The notes under the pieces: generated by a model
Told to the model about the DNA's origin: nothing
Databases searched by the model: none
The model's input: only the letters and a program-made list of their open reading frames with translations
NCBI RefSeq assembly: GCF_900103665.1
Contig: NZ_FNGY01000008.1
Span: forward strand, 124,001-188,000
Length of the DNA: 64,000 nt
Source: Pedobacter steynii
Lineage (GTDB): Bacteria > Bacteroidota > Bacteroidia > Sphingobacteriales > Sphingobacteriaceae
Direction of reading: 5' to 3'
Position numbers and translations under genes: made by a program
Part shown: positions 35,281 through 45,171 of the stretch, piece by piece
Numbering within the stretch: the stretch's first letter is position 1
Layout of the letters: every line of letters starts with the position of its first letter

Positions 35281-35524
35281 TTATTGGGTTTTTATGTGTG
35301 TTATATCTGTAGCATAGAAATTGGTAAAACGGATTCCCGTTTCACCAATTCTATCGATATCAGGAATAGAAACTTTCGGTATGATAACTACCTGGAAGCC
35401 CGTAGCCCTTATCGTCAACATAAATGATGATTACATTCGGTCGTTCTTTGGACACCTGCTGCCCCCACAGTGGTTGAACAAAAAATATGGACAGAAAGGT
35501 AATCAGGCAAGTCGCTGTTTTCAT
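35281..35524 (-). pseudogene. Truncated, frameshifted sulfatase remnant
   Basis: On the minus strand from 35524 the frame gives a signal peptide (MKTATCLITFLSIFF, then LWGQQ). RPNVIIIYVDDKGYG follows, the start of a formylglycine-dependent sulfatase with its metal-binding Asp pair. The frame stops at TGA (35360-35362). In another frame the match resumes as KVSIPDIDRIGETG and RFTNFYAT. It ends at TAA (35281-35283) before the C/S-x-P-S-R formylglycine motif. Over 80 percent of the usual sulfatase length is missing, so no activity is possible. It sits where a PUL sulfatase would be expected. Confidence 0.85.
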
Positions 35525-35537
35525 TATGTTTTTATTT

Positions 35538-37271
35538 TTACCAACCTGGATTTTGAATCAGTTTATCTGAAATATTTACCTGAACAGCCGGAATTGGCAA
35601 GAGGTTCATTTTTGGTTCTACAAATACCGAAGCTGGTTTTGGCAAATCAAATTTCTCATAGCTATAAGTTCCGTTTGCATTTTTGATGATCTTCATTCCT
35701 CTGAGTATGGTCCCATAAGTGCTGGCCCCGATCTTCCACCTGCGGATATCCCAGAACCGGTGATCTTCAAAAGCAAGCTCAATCCTTCGTTCATCTCTGA
35801 TGAATTTGCGCATCTGTTCCTGATTTAATCCTGCAGGCAAGGCTGCCGGTGATAAGCCCGCTCTTTCTCTGATTTGTCGCATAGGTTCATAAGCGTCAGT
35901 GGTTTGTCCGGATTCATTTAAAGCTTCTGCATAATTCAGTAAGACTTCAGCATACCTTAAAAATGGAAAGAAATGTTGTGTTCCTCCGGTTGATCCAGTC
36001 ACATCTTCACTCATCATTTTTCTATTGTAATAACCCGTCTGCGTTCCCGGGGTGACAAAAGGAATGCTAAGCCCATCACCAGGTGCATTGAAATAAGTAA
36101 AAACAGGCTGTTTGGTATTGGTAGATTGGTTTAACCAGAGCGCGCCGTTATAAATAACGGAACGGTAAAATCTTGGATCGCGGTTTACATAAGGATTTTG
36201 AGGATCATAACCTGATCCCGGCGTATTGATCGGCATCCCGTTGCGCATCGGATAGGCATCCACATAATCTCCGTTAGGTGAATTATGATATGCTCCACCC
36301 CTGCTCGACGGCAAATGTGAATTCTCATAGGTGCGGTTACTTCCGGAGAGCCTTGCAAAAATCAGCTCTTTATTTACGCGCAGAAGGAATACATTGTAAA
36401 ATCCTTCCGCCGTCGTATTATTGCCCCCCTCACCTTGTAAAAGACCGTAAAAATTCAAATCTATAACCGCTTTAGCAGCCAGGGCAGCTTTTGTCCAACG
36501 TTGCTTGTCTTCGGAAGGGTATCCAAAAACGGGATTTGCATCAGCAGCACCTCCGTTAAATAAGGGGCTTGCAGCAAATAACAATACCCGGGCTTTTAAC
36601 GCAAGGCAGGCTCCTCTGGTCATCCTGCCATAGTTTTGCCCTTCAGTTCCGGTGTATTCCATTGGAAGGTCTGGGGAAGCCTCGTCCATTTCCTTAACAA
36701 TGTAATTTACGCATTCCTCATAACTGTTTCGGGGAAGGTTAAAATCATCATCAATACTCAGTACATGGTCTATCAAAGGGACTCCGGCATAGTGTTTCAT
36801 CAGCAGATGATAATACCAGGACCGTAAAAAGCGGGCTTCCGCCTTCATTCGTTTCTTTGTTCCTGATGACAAGGGTGATTCATCTACCCTGCTGATGAAT
36901 AAATTGGCTTTTCTGATAGAACGGTAACTATTCTTCCAGATGTTATTAAAGGGATCAGGCAAAGAGCTTGGACTGTAATTTCCTTTTTGGAAGGTTCCGG
37001 CAGGTGTGTTTGTGGTCGTTGCCCAACGTTCATCAGACTCGTCACTAAATTCGGACAAGGAATTTGAGGTATTGATGCGCGTTGGATAACTTTCGGGTCC
37101 CAGATCTGCATATACGCTTGTGAGCACCTGCATGGTACGCACACTATCCGTCCATACGTCTTTATCGAAAATATCGGATTGGGTATCGCCTGATAATACA
37201 CCTTCTTTTTTGCAGCACCATAAAGTGCTTACTGCCAATCCGATTAATGTAATGTTCTGTAGTAATTTCAT
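35538..37271 (-). CDS. SusD/RagB-family glycan-binding lipoprotein
   Basis: This 577-residue protein is a surface lipoprotein with lipobox STLWC-CKK. It has the helical TPR-like SusD fold, with KAEARFLRSWYYHLLMKH near residue 145 and RDERRIELAFEDHRFWDIRR in the C-terminal third, ending in LIQNPGW. SusD proteins bind glycans over the outer-membrane porin SusC. Its start lies 6 bp after the stop of its SusC, so they form one pair. The ligand is unknown. Confidence 0.93.
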   Translation of the reverse strand: MKLLQNITLIGLAVSTLWCCKKEGVLSGDTQSDIFDKDVWTDSVRTMQVLTSVYADLGPESYPTRINTSNSLSEFSDESDERWATTTNTPAGTFQKGNYSPSSLPDPFNNIWKNSYRSIRKANLFISRVDESPLSSGTKKRMKAEARFLRSWYYHLLMKHYAGVPLIDHVLSIDDDFNLPRNSYEECVNYIVKEMDEASPDLPMEYTGTEGQNYGRMTRGACLALKARVLLFAASPLFNGGAADANPVFGYPSEDKQRWTKAALAAKAVIDLNFYGLLQGEGGNNTTAEGFYNVFLLRVNKELIFARLSGSNRTYENSHLPSSRGGAYHNSPNGDYVDAYPMRNGMPINTPGSGYDPQNPYVNRDPRFYRSVIYNGALWLNQSTNTKQPVFTYFNAPGDGLSIPFVTPGTQTGYYNRKMMSEDVTGSTGGTQHFFPFLRYAEVLLNYAEALNESGQTTDAYEPMRQIRERAGLSPAALPAGLNQEQMRKFIRDERRIELAFEDHRFWDIRRWKIGASTYGTILRGMKIIKNANGTYSYEKFDLPKPASVFVEPKMNLLPIPAVQVNISDKLIQNPGW

Positions 37272-37277
37272 GAATCT

Positions 37278-40200
37278 CTAAAAATTAAGGTTTAATCCAA
37301 GACTGTAAATTTTCTGCTGAGGGTAATTCTCTCCACGTCCGCTCGGCGATTCCGGATCAAGGATTTGTGCCTTATCCCAGGTAAATAAATTCGACCCGTT
37401 GGCGTAGATACGAAGACTCCCCACACCGATGCGTTTAAGTATTGAAGGGGTTAACTGATAACCAATTTCAAAGTTCTTTAGACGTAGATAATTACCAGAC
37501 CGAAGCCAGAAAGTAGATGTTGTTGGCCTGTTGTTCGCACCGCCACTCGCCAGGTGCAGTTTCGGATAAGTAGCATTTGCCGCATTTCCTTCCGTCCAGC
37601 GCCCAAGGTGGAGTTCCTGGAAACTCCCGATATTGTCGTAGATCAATTCATCTGAGGGCCTCACACTGTTATTGGCTGCGCCCTGAAATAAAACGCTGAA
37701 ATCAAATCCTTTATAGTTTAAACCTAAAGAAAGACCAAAGGTGGTATTTGGAACTTCCGGAAAACCGATAGGCCCTTTATCGTCATCATTGATGATTCCA
37801 TCCCCATTCAGATCGGCATATTTCAAATCTCCTACCTGGGGATTAAAAGTGGTCACCGCACTGTTCTTAATGTCATCCAGGCTTTCATAAAAGCCAATCC
37901 ATGTCCAGCCAAAAGGTTGTTTTACAGATTGTCCGGTTGCCTGCAGCCATGGATATTTTTTATGTTCTTCGTCACGCTCCAACACTTTGTTTTTGGCGAT
38001 TGCAATGTTTCCTTTTACAAAGTATCCGATCTCCCCGATCTTATTGTTATATCCTATTTCCAGCTCCATCCCTTTATTGCTGACTTTACCCATGTTAACT
38101 TCCGGCAAGGTAATTCCTACCAGGTCTCCTACTGTTGTGCGGGTGGTAATGATGTTGTATCTGTAGTTATCGAAGTAATCGAATGTGATGCTGACTTTGG
38201 ATTTAAACAACTGCATGTCAAAACCGATATTGGCTTTTCTTTCCTTTTCCCAGGTCAGTTTGTCGTTACCCAGCTTTCCTTCCGCCAATCCACTGTAATT
38301 GGTATTGGACTCGCCGAACTGGTAAGTACCAGAGGGCACATAAGTACTCAAATAGGCATAAGTAGTCAGATCCAGGCCAACATTATCGTTCCCAACAATT
38401 CCATAGGAACCTCTGAGTTTAAAATAGTCCAGGAATTTAAACTGTTTCTTTATAAAAGACTCTTCGGAAAGTACCCATCCTGCCGAGGCTGCCGGGAAAA
38501 AGCCAAATCTGCTTTTATTGTTAAATTGGTTGGAGCCCGTATAACCAAGGTTAAGCTCTAACAGGTAGCGGCTGGCATAATTATAGGTCGCCCTTCCTAC
38601 CCATCCGAGGTAGCTGATTTTACGGGTTGGGTCCGGAACTCCGCTTCCATTTACATAGACCCTGGTATTTTGGTTATAGAGGCCAAGGACGGTTAAGTTA
38701 TGCTGACCAAACTGATTGGCATAGTTAAGCGAGCCTTCCAGATTGGTCGCCACTCTTGGTGCAAGGTTACCTGTACCCAACTGATAAGGTCTTAACACGG
38801 GATAAGCAGCGTTAAACAAACTATAAGTATCATTAGTTGGATTATATCGGTAAGTTGGATACCCGTTTCTGAACAGGTCTTTTTCTGAGAACTGCGTATT
38901 GTTGAACGCAAATGAGCCTTTTGCAGACAAGCCTTTCAACAAAAAATCGAGTTTGTGAACTGCAGATAAATTGGAGGTAAGTACCGTATTGTAAGTCCTG
39001 TCGTAACCCGCCAGCGTTAACTGGGCAACCATATTTGGATGTTGGTTTCCCTGAGGTGGCGCAGCAAATGATCCATCAGGATTGTAAACCGGGAACGAGT
39101 ATGGTGCAAAACCAGTACGCAACAATTGGTTAAAGACCGAACGTCCGGCTTCATTGGGATGGGGTTGATTGATATTTTCTAACCTCGAAGATAAATCAAG
39201 GCCAATATCAAGGTTGTCGTTTACCTTAACATCAAGGTTTGACCTGAAATTATAACGCTTCAGATAATAGGTATTGTCTGTTTCGCTTTCCTTAAAGTTT
39301 TTAAATAATCCATTCTGGTTCATCATTCCTGCAGATACAAAGTACTTTACATTTTCTGTACCTCCGGAAACGTTTGCATTAAATTGTGTTTGCAAAGATC
39401 TTGGGCGCATGACTTCCTTGTACCAGTTTACATTTGGGTAAACAGAAGGATTTGTACCCAGGCGGAATTCTTCAAGCTGACTATCCGTATAAGGGAAATT
39501 GGCCGCCTGACCATCATTGACATAACTTTCCTTCAATAATAGAAGCGAGTTATAGGCGTCGAGCATTTTAGGCAGGCGTGTAGACTGCTGAATTCCGGTT
39601 TGGTTGCTAATGGAAACTTTTGCTTCTCCGGTCTGGCCACGTCTTGTGGTCACGATGATGACCCCGTTTGCGCCACGTATTCCGTAAACTGCGGTCGCCG
39701 ATGCATCTTTTAAAATAGAAATATTTTCTACTTCGTTCATGTCGATCTGGCCAATATTATCCTGCTGTATCCCATCTACGATCAGGAGTGGTCCTGTACC
39801 CGAGCGATAGGTACTGATCCCTCTGATCTGTAGTGCAGATTCGTCTTTACCCGGCTGTCCGCTGTTTTGCTGGGCAAAAAGACCGGGCAAACGACCAGAT
39901 AAGGCATTGGTAAGGTTTGCAACCGGACTTTGTTTCAGTTCTTTTCTGCTGATACTGGCCACAGATCCGGTTAAGGTTGCCTTTTTCTGCGTTCCAAAAC
40001 CCACTACAACCACTTCATTCAGTCCGTCTACATTCTCTTCCATCTGCACGTTGTACGTAGTTTTGGATTGTAGTTTTTCTGATCTGGGTTTATACCCTAC
40101 TCCACTAAAGATCAACCGGCCCTCTGTGGGTGCATTTTTAATCACATAGAAACCCTGCTGATCTGTAGTGCTTCCGATGGTTGTCCCTTCTACTTTAATA

Positions 40201-40316
40201 TTTATTCCCGGAAGAGGGCCGGTATTGTCCGACACCCGTCCGTTTATAGTTCTGGTTTGGGCGAAGCCCATCAATACACTAAGTGTACAAACCAGTATGA
40301 TGTATATCTTCTTCAT
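37278..40316 (-). CDS. SusC/RagA-family TonB-dependent receptor
   Basis: This 1012-residue outer-membrane receptor has a signal peptide and a carboxypeptidase-like domain (about 22-95). A plug domain follows, with EVVVVGFGTQKKATLTGS and ILKDASATAVYGIRGANGVI, then a beta-barrel that ends in an aromatic residue (LNLNF). It imports oligosaccharides with energy from TonB. The paired SusD follows after 6 bp. It is the second of two SusC/SusD pairs in this operon. Confidence 0.95.
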   Translation of the reverse strand: MKKIYIILVCTLSVLMGFAQTRTINGRVSDNTGPLPGINIKVEGTTIGSTTDQQGFYVIKNAPTEGRLIFSGVGYKPRSEKLQSKTTYNVQMEENVDGLNEVVVVGFGTQKKATLTGSVASISRKELKQSPVANLTNALSGRLPGLFAQQNSGQPGKDESALQIRGISTYRSGTGPLLIVDGIQQDNIGQIDMNEVENISILKDASATAVYGIRGANGVIIVTTRRGQTGEAKVSISNQTGIQQSTRLPKMLDAYNSLLLLKESYVNDGQAANFPYTDSQLEEFRLGTNPSVYPNVNWYKEVMRPRSLQTQFNANVSGGTENVKYFVSAGMMNQNGLFKNFKESETDNTYYLKRYNFRSNLDVKVNDNLDIGLDLSSRLENINQPHPNEAGRSVFNQLLRTGFAPYSFPVYNPDGSFAAPPQGNQHPNMVAQLTLAGYDRTYNTVLTSNLSAVHKLDFLLKGLSAKGSFAFNNTQFSEKDLFRNGYPTYRYNPTNDTYSLFNAAYPVLRPYQLGTGNLAPRVATNLEGSLNYANQFGQHNLTVLGLYNQNTRVYVNGSGVPDPTRKISYLGWVGRATYNYASRYLLELNLGYTGSNQFNNKSRFGFFPAASAGWVLSEESFIKKQFKFLDYFKLRGSYGIVGNDNVGLDLTTYAYLSTYVPSGTYQFGESNTNYSGLAEGKLGNDKLTWEKERKANIGFDMQLFKSKVSITFDYFDNYRYNIITTRTTVGDLVGITLPEVNMGKVSNKGMELEIGYNNKIGEIGYFVKGNIAIAKNKVLERDEEHKKYPWLQATGQSVKQPFGWTWIGFYESLDDIKNSAVTTFNPQVGDLKYADLNGDGIINDDDKGPIGFPEVPNTTFGLSLGLNYKGFDFSVLFQGAANNSVRPSDELIYDNIGSFQELHLGRWTEGNAANATYPKLHLASGGANNRPTTSTFWLRSGNYLRLKNFEIGYQLTPSILKRIGVGSLRIYANGSNLFTWDKAQILDPESPSGRGENYPQQKIYSLGLNLNF

Positions 40317-40346
40317 GAAATTTTGTCTATCAGTTAATAACCTTGC

Positions 40347-41981
40347 TTAATTCCAGCCTTGATTTTGAACAAGGGCGCTGTTTTTCTGTATTTCTACATA
40401 TGGTACCGGATAGAGGTACATTCTGGCCGGATCAAATGTGACCGTCTGTACCACAACATTCGGATCGTAACTCAGTGTTTTATCGGAATTTAGCGTAATT
40501 TTCATCCCTCTTAGCATGCCATTTAAAACGGTTTCTGCGATTTTCCACCTGCGGATATCCCAGAACCTATGTTCTTCAAATGCGAGTTCGAGACGTCGTT
40601 CATTCCTGATGGCTGTCCTCATTTGCTCTTTATTCAATGCCCCTGCAGGGATGAGCACAGTAATACCCGCCCGTTTTCTGATGTCATTAATTGCCTTGTA
40701 TACCGAAGCATCCGGTGTGGCGAGTACCTCATTCTGTGCTTCCGCGTAATTCAGGAGGATCTCAGCATATCTGAAAATTGGAAAATTATGTGTGGCGCTC
40801 GAAAAGGCCGTAGCGGAACCACTCGTGGTCATAAACTTGCGCATGTAATATCCGGTCTTTGTTCCTGTCCCGATACCGATCCGCGTATTGTTTTTACCTC
40901 CGGTAAATGTTTCAACCGGACTTCCCAGCCAGGAATAGCCATTATGGAATATGGTTAGATAAAAGCGGGGATCACGGTTTTTATAAGGATCTGCGGCATT
41001 GTAGCCGGAACCCGTTTCGTCAATCGCTTTACCGTTAACCATCGGAAAGGCATCCACCAGATTTTGTGTAGGATTGGTCGTCCCTTGTCCTCCTCTTTTG
41101 TAACCCGGTGGCTCATTTAAGCTTTCGATACTGGTATTGTCTGCCTGCTGATAGGCAAGGATAAACTCTTTATTGCTTCTGGTGATGAAAAGTGTGGAGA
41201 GATTGCTTTCCAGTGAAAAGCTGTTCAGTTTGATCAGGTCATCTGCTGCTTTAGCGGCAGCCTGCCACTTCAGCATATCGTTAGATGGGTTGTATAGCGG
41301 ACTGGCCTCATATAAGAGCAATCTCGACTTGAGTGCAAACATCGCGCCCTTTGAAATTCTCCCCAGCTCACCTGCGGTAAGTGTAGCAGGCAATTTATCC
41401 TTTAAAAAATCACATTCTGAAAGGATATAATCTACGCATTCTGTCCGTGGATTTCTGGCCAGCTGAAGGTTATCCTCCAACACAAAAACTTTGTCGCCCA
41501 GCAATGGGACACCTCCCCATCGTTTTACAAGTTCAAAATAAAAGATGCTGCGCAATGCTCTTGCCTGAAAACGGATCGCATCTTTTCTTAAATCGGGAAT
41601 TCCGGAATTGCCAATGTTTGCCAATAAGACATTCACTCTCCTTATTGCACTATAACAGGCAACCCATGGATTTTCCGGTAAGTCTGAGGGCCCCCATTGT
41701 CCGGTTTTAAATTTATCTACGGCGGTTACCGAGATATTGCCGCTTAATGCGTCGTCTGTTCCTGCATCCAATAAATTATTGCCGATGCGGTTAAAACCAT
41801 TGGGCAACTGAGCGTATACTCCGGCCAGATATTCGTCGATTAATGTTCCTTCCTTATCCTTTGGATTGAAAATATCGCTAAGGTCAGTACGTTCTACGGG
41901 AAGTTGGGTTAAGACATCTTTTTCACAAGATGAAAGGAGCAGTACAACCAGTACTGCTGTTAATATGCCATGTAATTTCAT
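40347..41981 (-). CDS. SusD/RagB-family glycan-binding lipoprotein
   Basis: This 544-residue protein has lipobox LLSSC-EKD and the SusD blocks RFQARALRSIFYFELVKR and RNERRLELAFEEHRFWDIRR, ending NQGWN. It starts 11 bp after its SusC. It diverges from the other SusD of this operon, suggesting the pairs bind different parts of the glycan. The ligand is not known. Confidence 0.93.
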   Translation of the reverse strand: MKLHGILTAVLVVLLLSSCEKDVLTQLPVERTDLSDIFNPKDKEGTLIDEYLAGVYAQLPNGFNRIGNNLLDAGTDDALSGNISVTAVDKFKTGQWGPSDLPENPWVACYSAIRRVNVLLANIGNSGIPDLRKDAIRFQARALRSIFYFELVKRWGGVPLLGDKVFVLEDNLQLARNPRTECVDYILSECDFLKDKLPATLTAGELGRISKGAMFALKSRLLLYEASPLYNPSNDMLKWQAAAKAADDLIKLNSFSLESNLSTLFITRSNKEFILAYQQADNTSIESLNEPPGYKRGGQGTTNPTQNLVDAFPMVNGKAIDETGSGYNAADPYKNRDPRFYLTIFHNGYSWLGSPVETFTGGKNNTRIGIGTGTKTGYYMRKFMTTSGSATAFSSATHNFPIFRYAEILLNYAEAQNEVLATPDASVYKAINDIRKRAGITVLIPAGALNKEQMRTAIRNERRLELAFEEHRFWDIRRWKIAETVLNGMLRGMKITLNSDKTLSYDPNVVVQTVTFDPARMYLYPVPYVEIQKNSALVQNQGWN

Positions 41982-41992
41982 AAGTTATTCCT

Positions 41993-44920
41993 TTAGAATT
42001 TAGCGGTTAAACCGATGTTATAACTTTTGTAAAGAGGATAATTGCTAAATAGTGATTCCGGATCCAGGCCTTTAAGCTTTGTGATGGTAAACACGTTATA
42101 GGCAGAGGCAAACAGCCTTACATTGCTCAGACTTGCGCGGCGTGTTAGCGACGAAGGAAGCGTATAACCCAATTGTACATTTTTAAGTCTCAGGTAGTCT
42201 CCGTTTTTTATCCAATACGTAGAAGTCCTGTGGTTATTGGTATTGGTTCCGAAGCTCAACCGCGGATAGTCCGCTGTAGCGGCGTTTGATGGTGTCCACC
42301 GGTTTAAATGATGTTGCTGTACACTTCCGTTATTCTGGAATTCCCAGGCATTATTCCCTGTAAAATAGACGTCTCTGCCAGACATCCCCTGTAACAAAGC
42401 AGAGCAATCAAAATTCTGATACCTTAGTCCGGCAGAAGCACTGTAATAAACCGGAGCTCCCTTCTTTCCTATTGCAGTGACGTCATCTTCATTAATTATG
42501 CCGTCGCCGTTCTGATCCAGATACCTGATGTCGCCGGGCTGCAGCTTGCTTGAAAATTGCGCAGGGCTATTGTCAATTTCCTGCTGACTTTGGAAAAGTC
42601 CGGCGGCGACAAGTCCGAAAGACTGTCCGATTTGCTGGCCTGTACGTAGCTGATAAGCATATTTTCTTGGCAGCTCATCTGTATACACTACCTTGCTGCT
42701 GGAAAACTGAAGATTTCCATTCAGGCTCAATTCCAGCTGGCCGAATTTTTTATGGTAATCTAAGCCCAGTTCTACGCCATTTGTATTATAAACGCCGATA
42801 TTCTCTAAAGGATAGGTTGTTCCAAGCAATGGGTTGGACAGGCCTCTCTGCTGCAATACATCATACCGATGTTGTCTGAAATATTCAAGAGAGAGCCCTA
42901 AACTGTTCTTCAACATCCTGGCGTCAACACCGATATTAAAGACCTTTGTTTTTTCCCAGGTAATCGCCGGGTTTCCTAATGCAGACTCGGTCCAACCCGC
43001 CATTCCAGTAGCTGTGCTTCCAAAATAGTAGGCATTGCTGCTCGTACCGTAGTATGGCTGATAAGAAAAATTAAAAGCCCTGTCAAAACCAAGCAAACCA
43101 GCTGATGCCTTTAGTTTTAACTGATCAAAAATGCTGTTCTTTAAAAATGCCTCTTTACTCAGGTCATATCCTACAGAAAGGGCCGGAAAGGTTCCGTATT
43201 TTTTATCTTTAGGGTATTGTTCTGTACCCTGGTAGCTTACCGAAATACTCGCAAATATTTTTTGATCATAATCGTAGGATGCATTTGCATCCACGCCCTG
43301 ATAAGCATGGGTCAATATGATACCGATATCATACTGATCCCAGGTATAGCGTAATGCGGCATCAATATGATGTTTCGAAAAGCTTCGGTTGTACTTTAAC
43401 CCGGCATCATAATTTAAACGCCTTGCAAAACTGTTTCCATAAGAATTGGACTTGTCATAGCTGCCATTGGTCCCAAATTGCAGGTAGCTTTCCGTTTGCG
43501 TAGCAGGATCTAACACCGGTTGAAAAACCGCGAAATTAGTTCTGTTTCTCAATACGGTATTGTTGTAATAGGACGTATAATGTATGGAACCTGCCAATGA
43601 AAGTCCGCTGGTGATGAAATTAAGTTTCCGGTTCAGGTCTGCATCCACCAACAGGTTGCGGCGGTTATCTCTCGTATACCCGGTATTGTACAGCTGGCCA
43701 TAAAGGTTTTTAGTGTACAGCGAGTTTCCCGACAGTGACCCGTCTCTATTAAAAATTGGGTAAGCATTTGCAGGTGTTTGTTTAATTTGATCTAGTATTT
43801 CCTCTATTTCGACCCCAGGACTGTTTGCCTGTTCATATTTTCCGGCCAGGCGTAAAGCGATGCTTAGATTTTTATCAATATCCACATCTACATTTGACCT
43901 GAAATTGTAGCGGTTGACGGTGTTGTTGGTATTAAAATTATTAGGTCCCTCCTTGAAAATACCACCTTGATTCTGATTCTCCAATGCGATAAAATACCGG
44001 GCAGATTTGCCACCACCAGAAACATTCAGGTTAAAACGGTTGAAACTATAACGGGGTTTAAGCGTCTCCTCATACCAGTTCACGTTCGGGTATTTGTAAG
44101 GATCAGTCCCATTCTTATAGCCTTCCAGATCCGAAGCACTGTAAATTTGAGGCCGTCCATCATTAGCTGATGCCTCGTTGGCCAGCAAGGCATAGTTATA
44201 GGCATCCAGATATTCAGGCAATTGAAGTGATTCCTGTACCGCAGTCTGAGCAGAAAAACTGATGATCGGTTTGCTGGCGGAACCATTCTTTGTTCGTACC
44301 ATCACTATCCCATCCGCACCGCGCATCCCCATGGTTGCCAATGAAACGGCGTCTTTAACGACGGTAATGCTTTCAATTTCATTCAGGCTCAATCCGTCAA
44401 TATCCCTGACCGCCCCATCTACCATCACTAAGGGACTTCTTCCTCTCAAAAGAAATGAAGAGCGGTCAGTTCCGTTAAAAACAGATTGTGTGGTGATTAG
44501 TCCGTTTAGTCGCCCACTTAGTGTATTGCTCACATTGGGGACAGGAATGTCATATAGCGTTTCGGCTTTGACTACGTTGACAGATCTTGTACTGCCATTT
44601 TCCTGGAGAAATACATCTATGTTATTTCCCCTGACGCGCTGTTCCTGGGTGTCGTACCCGGTCAGCTCATAAGTCAGCACATGATCGATATCTGCCTCAA
44701 GGCTATAATAGCCTTTGGCATCGGTAACTACACTTTCTGTCTTCCCTTTAACCGATACGCGGACTCCTTCCAGAGGAAGACCGTATTGGTTCTTTACCTG
44801 CCCCTTAATTAATTTCAGATGATAATGATGCTTAGGTCCATTAAGCAGTGCAGCGTTGACCTCATTATAAGTAAGCAAGCCGACGGTTATAATGAAAATT
44901 GTTAGGTAAATTTTCTTCAT
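41993..44920 (-). CDS. SusC/RagA-family TonB-dependent receptor
   Basis: The ATG at 44920 is chosen because it directly precedes a good signal peptide (MKKIYLTIFIITVGLLTY); an upstream ATG adds a polar 12-residue piece. The protein (975 residues) has a carboxypeptidase-like domain, a plug with ESITVVKDAVSLATMGMRGADGI, and a barrel. The classic VVVGYG-like strand is replaced by VVKAETLYDIPVPN, so the plug start is divergent. It is the first gene after the hybrid regulator and probably carries the operon promoter in the 44921-45171 gap. Confidence 0.93.
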   Translation of the reverse strand: MKKIYLTIFIITVGLLTYNEVNAALLNGPKHHYHLKLIKGQVKNQYGLPLEGVRVSVKGKTESVVTDAKGYYSLEADIDHVLTYELTGYDTQEQRVRGNNIDVFLQENGSTRSVNVVKAETLYDIPVPNVSNTLSGRLNGLITTQSVFNGTDRSSFLLRGRSPLVMVDGAVRDIDGLSLNEIESITVVKDAVSLATMGMRGADGIVMVRTKNGSASKPIISFSAQTAVQESLQLPEYLDAYNYALLANEASANDGRPQIYSASDLEGYKNGTDPYKYPNVNWYEETLKPRYSFNRFNLNVSGGGKSARYFIALENQNQGGIFKEGPNNFNTNNTVNRYNFRSNVDVDIDKNLSIALRLAGKYEQANSPGVEIEEILDQIKQTPANAYPIFNRDGSLSGNSLYTKNLYGQLYNTGYTRDNRRNLLVDADLNRKLNFITSGLSLAGSIHYTSYYNNTVLRNRTNFAVFQPVLDPATQTESYLQFGTNGSYDKSNSYGNSFARRLNYDAGLKYNRSFSKHHIDAALRYTWDQYDIGIILTHAYQGVDANASYDYDQKIFASISVSYQGTEQYPKDKKYGTFPALSVGYDLSKEAFLKNSIFDQLKLKASAGLLGFDRAFNFSYQPYYGTSSNAYYFGSTATGMAGWTESALGNPAITWEKTKVFNIGVDARMLKNSLGLSLEYFRQHRYDVLQQRGLSNPLLGTTYPLENIGVYNTNGVELGLDYHKKFGQLELSLNGNLQFSSSKVVYTDELPRKYAYQLRTGQQIGQSFGLVAAGLFQSQQEIDNSPAQFSSKLQPGDIRYLDQNGDGIINEDDVTAIGKKGAPVYYSASAGLRYQNFDCSALLQGMSGRDVYFTGNNAWEFQNNGSVQQHHLNRWTPSNAATADYPRLSFGTNTNNHRTSTYWIKNGDYLRLKNVQLGYTLPSSLTRRASLSNVRLFASAYNVFTITKLKGLDPESLFSNYPLYKSYNIGLTAKF

Positions 44921-45171
44921 AAACTTGCTATAATTTGGTGAATACCAATTAAACATTTACTGTTCATACGATTATTTGGTTTAGTTATAGGTTTAGAAAA
45001 CCGAGTATCCCCACTCAATTCTCATATGTAAAATTGACGCTAACATTTGAGATGCGATGTCGACAATACCGTTTAATTTGTAGGAATATTCTGTGTTTTA
45101 TGGCTTTTTAGAGCATAGAGCTGCCTTTTCCTATCGCAGGAGCGACAGGAAGAAATAAAGCTTTTGTAAAA
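44921..45171 (-). promoter_or_regulatory. Probable PUL operon promoter region
   Basis: This 251-bp gap lies between the hybrid two-component gene and the first SusC, both on the minus strand. In PULs of this type the regulator binds such a gap. No consensus site was identified by eye. Confidence 0.4.

Noticed and set aside
35321..35686. A 121-codon plus-strand frame across the SusD end
   Set aside because: It overlaps the SusD 3' end and the antisense of the sulfatase remnant; the minus-strand sulfatase match explains the DNA better.
37917..38561. A 214-codon plus-strand frame
   Set aside because: It lies fully within a clearly coding SusC gene on the other strand and shows no domain or signal.
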